Origin: Paucimonas sp.
GTDB taxonomy: Bacteria > Pseudomonadota > Gammaproteobacteria > Burkholderiales > Burkholderiaceae_D
DNA length: 8,338 bases
Assembly: GCA_029266815.1 (NCBI GenBank)
Contig: JAQSWC010000060.1
Span: 1 to 8,338 of the forward strand
Direction of reading: 5' to 3'
The translations under genes and the position numbers were made by a program. Positions 1 through 5,515 of this stretch are shown here, in pieces (positions within the stretch are counted from its first letter, which is position 1; each line of letters opens with the position of its first letter). Under the pieces are notes generated by a model, which worked only from the letters and a program-made list of their open reading frames with translations, was not told the origin of the DNA and ran no database searches.

Positions 1-1322
1 CCGAGGATGACCTCCTTGTCGTTGCCCGCGTTGAAGTCGTTGCCGTAGTTGATCCATTGCTGCTGGACAAATTCGAACTGCCGGTTAATGTCGGCATTGA
101 TCATCATGATGACGATGCCATGATTGCCGTCGTCGCGTGTCTTGTCCTTCACTTCGCCGTAAGGCAGGCCGCGCCGCAGGATACGGCGGCGGTTGGCCAG
201 TGCGCCGGGTGTGTCGAAGGCGCCTTTGGTCGTTTCCAGTGAGGCGCGCGGGTTGATGCGGCGCAGATGAGAGCTGAATGGGCATTTCGCGCCGTGAGGA
301 TCTTCGTCAAAGGTGAAGTCGCTAAGCATGCGGTCCTGCTGGTCGGCTGATGCCTGCGCAAATTTCTGGTCCCATGCCTGTTTGGATTCGGCATCCGGTG
401 CGGCCGTCAGTGGCGCCCCGTTGTCCATCCAGCGGCCGACGAACTTTGCAGCCAACAGGTCGCGACCGCCTGGATAGGTTTTGCCTTCCTTATCCAGCAA
501 TGCATTGAAGCTGCCGACGTTTTCATGCAGCTTGCGGTAGACCATGTAGGTGCCATTCTTTGACAGATTGAACGGCATGGGCGCGGGCGGATATTCTTTT
601 GCTTCATCGATATGGCCGAGCAGGAATTCGCCGGTGGCAAGTGGTTCCCACCCTTTTACAGTCTGCTTGCCGCGGCCAAATACGCGCAGGTCCGCGTCGG
701 GCAGCCCTTCGAACACCGGGTCGCCTATGCCGTCGGTATAGCCGAAATGTTCCTTTGGCGTGGGCTTGCCGTTTTCGAAGACAATGTTTGCAGCCTGATA
801 GGGCAAATCTTCGGCGCCGTTATCACCGCGATGCCCGCGAAGGATGTCAATACCGCCAGTACGTTCGGCGAGATCCGCAAGCCATTGATAACGTTCCTCG
901 AGGTACGCCGGCGTCTGCGCGTTCAGCGTGATCAGCGCATGCACGGGCTCGCCGCGCCAGACAGGGTCCCAGTGCTCGGGCGCGCTGGGGCCGTCGTCAC
1001 CCAGAATGTCCCGCCTCTGTTTCATGCCCATAACGAATTCAGGAGAGAAGCCCATTAGCGACGCTCGTGGGACACCGAGTGCCTTGAGACCCTGGTAGGT
1101 GAAAGCGATATTGACCGCGACCTTGGGCTTGGGCACTTCGTCAGGGCCTTCTCCCCAGTTACAGGAGGTGGTGACTCGTTCCGTCATGTGGCGAACGAAC
1201 GCCCTGCCCTGTTCCCCGTTCTTGATTCGCAGAAGCACATAACGCGCTACCGGGAAACTATAGCGCCCGTAAGCGCGGACGACGTTACCCTGGATGTCGT
1301 ATAAATCGAGTTGCTTTGTCAC
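1..1322 (-). CDS. DyP-type (dye-decolorizing) heme peroxidase, C-terminus cut by window edge
   Basis: The frame is open from a GTG at 1322 to the left edge: 440 complete codons, with the last part of the protein missing. DyP peroxidases use heme and hydrogen peroxide to oxidise dyes, phenolics and other bulky substrates. Seen here: an N-terminal DIQGNVV stretch (residues 9-15) typical of the longer DyP classes; the distal GxxDG motif as GYTDG at 194-198, with Asp197 the expected catalytic acid; the proximal region CPFSSHLRRINPR at 347-359, with His352 the expected heme ligand; and RRILRRG near 379-385, which should hold the distal arginine. The C-terminal WINYGNDF region also fits the family. 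There is no Sec or Tat signal peptide, so it is probably cytoplasmic. The C-terminus, where an encapsulin-targeting tail would sit, is not visible. It is the last seen gene of a three-gene operon, 42 bp after gene B. The family call is firm; the class (C/D-like) and the substrate are inference. Confidence 0.93.
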   Translation of the reverse strand, partial: MTKQLDLYDIQGNVVRAYGRYSFPVARYVLLRIKNGEQGRAFVRHMTERVTTSCNWGEGPDEVPKPKVAVNIAFTYQGLKALGVPRASLMGFSPEFVMGMKQRRDILGDDGPSAPEHWDPVWRGEPVHALITLNAQTPAYLEERYQWLADLAERTGGIDILRGHRGDNGAEDLPYQAANIVFENGKPTPKEHFGYTDGIGDPVFEGLPDADLRVFGRGKQTVKGWEPLATGEFLLGHIDEAKEYPPAPMPFNLSKNGTYMVYRKLHENVGSFNALLDKEGKTYPGGRDLLAAKFVGRWMDNGAPLTAAPDAESKQAWDQKFAQASADQQDRMLSDFTFDEDPHGAKCPFSSHLRRINPRASLETTKGAFDTPGALANRRRILRRGLPYGEVKDKTRDDGNHGIVIMMINADINRQFEFVQQQWINYGNDFNAGNDKEVIL

Positions 1323-1331
1323 GGGTGACTA

Positions 1332-1337
1332 CTCCCT
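1332..1337 (-). promoter_or_regulatory. Ribosome binding site supporting the GTG start of the peroxidase
   Basis: AGGGAG on the minus strand lies 9 nt before the GTG at 1322. No ATG start lies near, and the DIQG motif begins only nine residues in, so this site decides for the GTG start. Confidence 0.7.
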
Positions 1338-1364
1338 AGAATTTTCTTGTTAGTTCTATTCAGT

Positions 1365-2051
1365 TCAGACGCGGTACTGCCCCGGTGCCCAGGAAGGAAA
1401 CAGTAGATTGCGCGGCTCTACTCGACGGATGAATTCCTTATAGGCCTGCTGAAGTTTGTCGGCCGGCATGCCTTGATGTTCAAGTGCGAAACGCGTGAAC
1501 TCCTGCTTGATGTATAAGGATTTGAGCTGTTCTTCCAGTGGATCGTCAGTGGCGCCGACAAAGAAGAGCGAGGCACTGAGCTGGCATTTCTTCATGTAGG
1601 CAATGAAGCTGTCCGCATCGTTGACCTTGTCGAATCCGTAGCAGAAGCCCCAAACCGAGCGGATGTCTTCGCTGATCGCGTTCCACATGCCGCGCAGATA
1701 TATGTCGAGGTCGCCGTGAAAATTGCTGGAGAAAACCAGGTAGCGCGACTTCAGATGCTCCTCGCGCGGCAGCGCCTTACGGCGCACGGTGTCGGAAAAA
1801 ATAGACAGCACGTCGGTGAGGGTTCCAAAAAAATCGGTGCCAGGGAGCGACTCCGTGTATACATCGTCCAGGATGAAATAACGGCACAAATAAGTCTGCG
1901 GCACCTTCGCCATCGGGCTGTTATCGCGCGCATTCCAGAGCTGCAACCGGTCCAGCACCTCGTCGGAGTAGGCGACTTCATCAATATGGCCATGCCTGAT
2001 TGGGCACAGCACAGTCAGGGCATATGCCTTTCCGTTGACATTTTTAGCCAT
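1365..2051 (-). CDS. Gene B: uncharacterised DyP-associated protein (GKAYA / SNFxG family)
   Basis: A 228-residue protein of unknown function. The ATG at 2051 is chosen because GAGGAG sits 7 nt upstream, and because the reading frame further upstream lies inside gene A and reads as low-complexity Arg/Ser/Cys shadow sequence. The protein is a diverged paralogue of gene A: GKAYA at residues 7-11, a hydrophobic CRYFILDD strand near 56-63 matching A's ARWVII, FSSNFHG at 107-113 matching A's FFSNFNG, and a following YL..MW helix. There is no signal peptide and no transmembrane segment. The alternating short beta strands and helices recall ferredoxin-like (dimeric alpha-beta barrel) proteins, the fold that DyP peroxidases also use; that is only inference. 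It overlaps gene A by 8 bp and precedes the peroxidase by 42 bp, so the three are probably co-translated and may act together. A catalytic role is not evident. Confidence 0.88.
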   Translation of the reverse strand: MAKNVNGKAYALTVLCPIRHGHIDEVAYSDEVLDRLQLWNARDNSPMAKVPQTYLCRYFILDDVYTESLPGTDFFGTLTDVLSIFSDTVRRKALPREEHLKSRYLVFSSNFHGDLDIYLRGMWNAISEDIRSVWGFCYGFDKVNDADSFIAYMKKCQLSASLFFVGATDDPLEEQLKSLYIKQEFTRFALEHQGMPADKLQQAYKEFIRRVEPRNLLFPSWAPGQYRV

Positions 2052-2760
2052 CGATCGGCTCCTCGTGCGATGTATCGGGCAAGATTTTCTTGCCGATGCG
2101 TCCATCGCGCTCTGCCTGTTTGCGCAGGTGACGATCGTGTCGCTTCTGCACCTGGTAGGCCGACATGCTGATGATGGGAGCCGGGTGCATGTCGCCAAGA
2201 TCGTTCTGCAGGTTACGCAGCAGGGCGTTGTACTGTTTCATGAATTGATCCCCCGGCAGACCTGCGGCTGCATCATCGAAAGCAAGAAGCGCCTGCTTGA
2301 CCTTCTTTGCCGATTTGATGTCGTTGGAGGTCGCCAGCGGATAGGCATTGTAGTAATGCGCCGTCTCAACCTGGTTGTACTTGATGTACTTGTGAAACGG
2401 CGTGAGTGCAACGGAACGCGGGTAGCGAAGATTCCATTTCCAGAAGAGATCAAGGCCGCTGGGAATGGCGAACGTGAATGAATCTACATACTGGTCCCAG
2501 CTTCCGTTGAAATTGCTGAAGAAGAGCATATAGCTGTACTTCAGGTTTTCCTTCGGCTGCGACGGATCGAGATGCGGGAACTGCTTGCGCCCGATGATCA
2601 CCCATCGCGCATAGTGGATAAGCGAAAGCGTCACTAGTCCCTTGAGTGTGGATGGCTTCTTCATTGCAACCCAAAAGATCAGCTTGTTCACCCACGCCAT
2701 ATACCAGCGCATGGGCGTAATGACATTCATTGCGTATGCCTTGCCCGCGATATTCGACAT
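2044..2760 (-). CDS. Gene A: uncharacterised DyP-associated protein (GKAYA / SNFxG family)
   Basis: A 238-residue protein of unknown function, first gene of the peroxidase operon. The ATG at 2760 has AAGGAG 5 nt upstream. Visible features: GKAYAMNVITPM at residues 6-17; a hydrophobic, tryptophan-rich segment at about 18-33 that could be an amphipathic or membrane-associating helix; HYARWVII at 49-56; FFSNFNG at 80-86; an aromatic-rich centre around 106-140 (FWKWN, HYYNAY); and a charged, lysine/arginine-rich tail from about 203. The pattern parallels gene B, so the pair arose by duplication. Compared with B, A has the extra basic tail and the hydrophobic N-terminal segment. From memory, relatives of this type occur beside DyP peroxidases in other bacteria under 'hypothetical protein' labels; I could not check this. 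Its stop overlaps the start of B. Role inferred only from context: partner, substrate-delivery or membrane-anchoring factor for the peroxidase. Confidence 0.87.
   Translation of the reverse strand: MSNIAGKAYAMNVITPMRWYMAWVNKLIFWVAMKKPSTLKGLVTLSLIHYARWVIIGRKQFPHLDPSQPKENLKYSYMLFFSNFNGSWDQYVDSFTFAIPSGLDLFWKWNLRYPRSVALTPFHKYIKYNQVETAHYYNAYPLATSNDIKSAKKVKQALLAFDDAAAGLPGDQFMKQYNALLRNLQNDLGDMHPAPIISMSAYQVQKRHDRHLRKQAERDGRIGKKILPDTSHEEPIDG
2059..2064 (-). promoter_or_regulatory. Ribosome binding site of gene B inside gene A
   Basis: GAGGAG on the minus strand, 7 nt before the ATG at 2051, lies within the last codons of gene A. It fixes the start of gene B and makes translational coupling with A likely. 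Confidence 0.75.
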
Positions 2761-2765
2761 CCCTT

Positions 2766-2771
2766 CTCCTT
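2766..2771 (-). promoter_or_regulatory. Ribosome binding site of gene A
   Basis: AAGGAG on the minus strand, 5 nt before the ATG at 2760, is a strong Shine-Dalgarno match. It supports this ATG as the first start of the operon. Confidence 0.7.
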
Positions 2772-2928
2772 TTTCTTATTGTCTAAATGCTTACCCTTTG
2801 CGGACATGCATTTATTTCATCCACCGGCCACCGGCATATCACCGAAAAAAACTTGCCATCTCTTCATCGAAAGCGGCACTGAGCATCAAAAATCACGCGC
2901 ATCATGCGACGATTCACGCCTTCTGCAA

Positions 2929-2944
2929 TCCCATGATTATGGGA
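2929..2944. promoter_or_regulatory. 16-bp inverted repeat, candidate operator
   Basis: TCCCAT-gatt-ATGGGA forms a perfect 6-bp dyad around a 4-nt centre, roughly in the middle of the divergent region. A regulator binding here could control either or both operons. A dyad this short can occur by chance in 300 bp, and no regulator gene lies in the window. Confidence 0.3.
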
Positions 2945-3064
2945 GCCGATTCTTCTGTGGCATACCCCACTCTCTTCGATTAAGATTAGTTCAGCATTTT
3001 TGAATGAACGCTCATAAAAACGGCAGCTTCCCATACTCACCTGCCCTGGCGCAATCCCTTCAAG

Positions 3065-5101
3065 ATGCACCGAATAAATTCAACAACAAAAAATACCGGG
3101 ATCGTTATGCGCTCAAAGAATTTATCCGCGTCGGGACGTGCTGTCGCCTGCGACAGCTCAAAGCTCGAATGCGGGTTGTGGCCTCCTTCCGGCGCAGATG
3201 GAAAAGGCGCCCTCGACTCTCCAATGGTGGGCGGCCTGCTGTCCGACATATCCCATGAATTCCGCACTCCTTTAAATGGTGTGATCGGCATGCTGGATCT
3301 TCTGCTCGACACCAACCTCGACGAGGCGCAGCGGGATTCAGTCATTACTGCGCAGGCAAGCGCCGAAGAAATGCTATGCGCGTTCAATAACCTGCTCGAT
3401 CTCCCGATGGTAGAAATAGGAGGACTCTCGCTGAAGGAGCGTTCCTTCGACCTCGGATATGAAATCAGTGAATGGATTGCGACGCTGCGTACGCATGCCC
3501 AACTGAAAAGCATTGCGCTAGACCTGCGCGATATACCGGAGACGCGCGCCGTGTGGTCGGTGGGCGATGCAGAGCGCATCCGCCAGGTTTTCTTCAATAT
3601 CGTCAACTACCTGATCCGCAAGGGTGACCGAGAGACCCTCGAACTGCATCTTGCGCATGCGGCAGTTGAAGACGAACGAGTCGAGTTCCGCATCGAAGCG
3701 ACCACCAACAGCAAGGCGCTCGCCGCACGCTTCTGCAGTTCGCCTGATGCGCCGGTGCAAGCGGAACCCGAAAGCCGGTTCGATGCAGCCGAGCTCGGAC
3801 TCATCGTATGCAAGAAGCTGGTCGAGATGATGGACGGTTCGCTGGTCATTGAATGCCGTGAAAGGGGTTCGGTGACCGTAAAGGCTATGGTGCAGATCAT
3901 GGCTGCGCCGAACGCCTTGGAAAACGTGAAAGTGCTACTGGCCGGAGAAACGGCGGAGCGGCGCTCGCTGCTCCAGGCAGTGCTGTCCGCACAGGGTATG
4001 CGCGTTGACAGCGTGAGCGCCGGAAACGAGGCGCTGGAAGCGATCATCGAAGCCAACGAAGCAGAGGATGCCTACCAGCTCGTGCTGCTCGATCAACACC
4101 TCAGGGGAATAGACGGCGAAATGTTCGGCAATGCACTGATTGCGGAGCAGGCCTACCGCGGCATGCTGCCGGTACTGATGAGCGACGCCGATCCGCTTCG
4201 CATCCAGAAGGCCGGGTTCGCCGCGCTACTGAGCAAACCGGTGGACAGCCGTGCAGTGGTGGAGACCATGATTGCACTTTGCGGCGCGACGGAAGCCGGG
4301 CATCGCCCGCCTTTCCTTTTCGACGGCAAGCCGCGCGAAGCCGCAGGCGTGACCAAGCCTTTTTCGGGCAGGCGCATCCTCGTCGTGGACGACAACATCG
4401 TGAACCAGCGGATTGCCTGCCGCATGCTGGAGCAGCTCGGCTGCCGCACCGAAACCGCGGATAACGGCGACGACGCCTTGGCCTGCCACGCCCGTACTCG
4501 CTACGATCTGATCCTGATGGATTGCGAAATGCCCGGCATGGGCGGATACGAAGCGGTCAGCCGGATCAAGAAACAGGAAAACAGGGAACACAAGCCGACG
4601 CCGGTGATTGCGTGGACGGCGCGCAGCGCAACGAACGATCCACATGCATCGATGGCGGCTGGGTTCGACGATTTTCTTTCCAAGCCGATGCGCAGGAGAG
4701 AGCTCCAGGATCTGCTGTCATGCTGGCTGCGGGACACCGAGTTCGCGCCGGCCCGCTTGCTTGAAGAGCAGGACGAGTTCGCCGAGTTGCACGAAACGTT
4801 TGGAGACGGTTTCGCGGAACTGGTGGCGCTGTTCAGGAGCGATAGTCCGAAACGCATCGTGGCCCTGCACATGGCCTCAGCGGAAGGCGATGCCGTACAG
4901 ATTGCAAAGGTTGCTCATGCTTTCAGCGGTAGCTCCGCATCCATCGGCGCCGCCGGCCTCGCGGCCATGTGCAAGGGACTGGAACTAAGTGCGAGAAAGG
5001 GGCAGACAGACGACGTGGAGAACCGTCTGGGCGCGATCGAAAAAGAGTACGCTCGCGTGGAAGCCAAGCTTCTTTCCATGGTTTCGCCCTCCACACTCTA
5101 A
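3065..5101 (+). CDS. Soluble hybrid histidine kinase with degenerate ATPase domain (HisKA-HATPase*-REC*-REC-Hpt)
   Basis: 678 residues with no transmembrane segment, PAS or other sensory domain before the HisKA. The H-box SDISHEFRTPLNG (60-72) carries phospho-acceptor His64. The ATPase region (about 165-280) is eroded: the N-box second asparagine is Tyr182, the G1 box DxGxG reads roughly ATTNS (212-216), and the G2 box keeps only LGL (244-246). The first receiver (about 287-405) has Gly294/Glu295 in place of the acidic pair but keeps Asp343 and Lys391. The second receiver (about 437-555) is complete: Asp442/443, Asp486, Thr518, Lys540. A C-terminal Hpt domain has His618 in HAFSGSSA, with Ser in place of the usual Lys. 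It probably passes phosphate within a relay and may not autophosphorylate. The start is uncertain: ATG 3065 has no clear Shine-Dalgarno, and ATG 3107 has a weak CGGGA 5 nt upstream; an in-frame stop at 3005-3007 bars further extension. It heads a three-gene operon. Confidence 0.93.
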   Translation: MHRINSTTKNTGIVMRSKNLSASGRAVACDSSKLECGLWPPSGADGKGALDSPMVGGLLSDISHEFRTPLNGVIGMLDLLLDTNLDEAQRDSVITAQASAEEMLCAFNNLLDLPMVEIGGLSLKERSFDLGYEISEWIATLRTHAQLKSIALDLRDIPETRAVWSVGDAERIRQVFFNIVNYLIRKGDRETLELHLAHAAVEDERVEFRIEATTNSKALAARFCSSPDAPVQAEPESRFDAAELGLIVCKKLVEMMDGSLVIECRERGSVTVKAMVQIMAAPNALENVKVLLAGETAERRSLLQAVLSAQGMRVDSVSAGNEALEAIIEANEAEDAYQLVLLDQHLRGIDGEMFGNALIAEQAYRGMLPVLMSDADPLRIQKAGFAALLSKPVDSRAVVETMIALCGATEAGHRPPFLFDGKPREAAGVTKPFSGRRILVVDDNIVNQRIACRMLEQLGCRTETADNGDDALACHARTRYDLILMDCEMPGMGGYEAVSRIKKQENREHKPTPVIAWTARSATNDPHASMAAGFDDFLSKPMRRRELQDLLSCWLRDTEFAPARLLEEQDEFAELHETFGDGFAELVALFRSDSPKRIVALHMASAEGDAVQIAKVAHAFSGSSASIGAAGLAAMCKGLELSARKGQTDDVENRLGAIEKEYARVEAKLLSMVSPSTL

Positions 5102-5110
5102 AAAAGCTGC

Positions 5111-5115
5111 AGGAG
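5111..5115 (+). promoter_or_regulatory. Ribosome binding site deciding the response regulator start
   Basis: AGGAG lies 8 nt before the ATG at 5124 but only 2 nt before the ATG at 5118. The second ATG is therefore the likelier start. Confidence 0.7.
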
Positions 5116-5123
5116 ATATGACC

Positions 5124-5507
5124 ATGAGCAGCGACGGTTTGAACATAGTGATTGCCGACGACGACGGACTGACCCGCAGCGTGCTGCGCATGATTCTGCA
5201 GGACCGCATGCATGAGGTTGTGGCTGAAGCTGCAGACGGCGAGAAGGCAGTGGAAAGCTGCGTCAGGCATCAGCCCGACATCGCTTTCATCGATATCGAC
5301 ATGCCGAGGCTGGACGGACATCAGGCAACCCGGCGTATCCGCAATGAAGCGCCGCAGGTGAAGGTCATCATGATCAGTGCGCTGGCGACCGCGGACAATG
5401 TGCAGACTGCGCTGCAGGCTGGCGCACTTGGTTTCGTCGTCAAGCCTTTCAACGCAGTCAAGGTTATTAAAGCGATAGACGACTGCACCAAGCATAAACG
5501 CCAGTGA
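5124..5507 (+). CDS. Single-domain CheY-like response regulator
   Basis: 127 residues, a lone receiver domain with no output domain. All phosphorylation residues are present: acidic pair Asp12/Asp13 in IADDD, phospho-acceptor Asp57 in FIDIDMP, Ser85 in the Thr/Ser position, and Lys107-Pro108. It should accept phosphate from a histidine kinase or Hpt domain and work through protein-protein contacts, or act as a phosphate shuttle or sink between the upstream hybrid kinase and the downstream REC-GGDEF-EAL protein. The ATG at 5124 is preferred over 5118 on Shine-Dalgarno spacing (129 residues if 5118 is used). The frame is also open upstream to 4989, but that part overlaps the Hpt coding region in another frame and looks like shadow sequence. 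It starts 22 nt after the kinase stop and ends 8 nt before the next start, so the three genes are one transcription unit. Confidence 0.94.
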   Translation: MSSDGLNIVIADDDGLTRSVLRMILQDRMHEVVAEAADGEKAVESCVRHQPDIAFIDIDMPRLDGHQATRRIRNEAPQVKVIMISALATADNVQTALQAGALGFVVKPFNAVKVIKAIDDCTKHKRQ

Positions 5508-5510
5508 GGA
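5506..5510 (+). promoter_or_regulatory. Ribosome binding site of the REC-GGDEF-EAL gene
   Basis: GAGGA overlaps the stop codon of the response regulator and lies 5 nt before the ATG at 5516. It favours that ATG over the in-frame GTG at 5504. Confidence 0.65.
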
Positions 5511-5515
5511 AGAAC

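Larger units (their letters stand above)
2761..3064. other. Divergent intergenic region between the peroxidase operon and the signalling operon
   Basis: These 304 bp separate two divergently transcribed operons and must hold both promoters. I see no convincing gene: the short open frames crossing it lack ribosome binding sites and have unnatural composition. It is more AT-rich than the flanking genes, with A/T runs near 2771-2779 and 2844-2851. A possible plus-strand -10 (TAAGAT, 2981-2986) has only a poor -35 partner (TGGCAT, 2958-2963), so I do not call it. The best-defined structure is a 16-bp dyad at 2929-2944, listed separately. Confidence 0.6.

Noticed and set aside
612..1058. Plus-strand open frame of 148 codons
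   Set aside because: It is antisense to the DyP peroxidase, whose catalytic motifs and continuous frame on the minus strand are clear.
2052..2198. 49-codon N-terminal extension of gene B
   Set aside because: It lies inside gene A, is Arg/Ser/Cys-rich shadow sequence, and the ATG at 2051 has its own strong ribosome binding site followed at once by the family motif.
2821..2834. Tandem 7-bp repeat CCACCGG x2
   Set aside because: Two copies of a short GC-rich word are expected by chance and show no link to promoter elements.
2958..2974. Possible sigma-54 promoter (TGGCAT...)
   Set aside because: The GG lacks a GC at the required 12/24 spacing, so the match is not supported.
2642..3070. Short open frames across the divergent intergenic region on both strands
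   Set aside because: They have no ribosome binding sites, composition is unlike the neighbouring proteins, and they overlap gene A or each other.
4989..5123. Upstream extension of the response regulator
   Set aside because: It overlaps the Hpt coding region in another frame and has no domain; AGGAG at 5111 points to the internal ATG at 5124.
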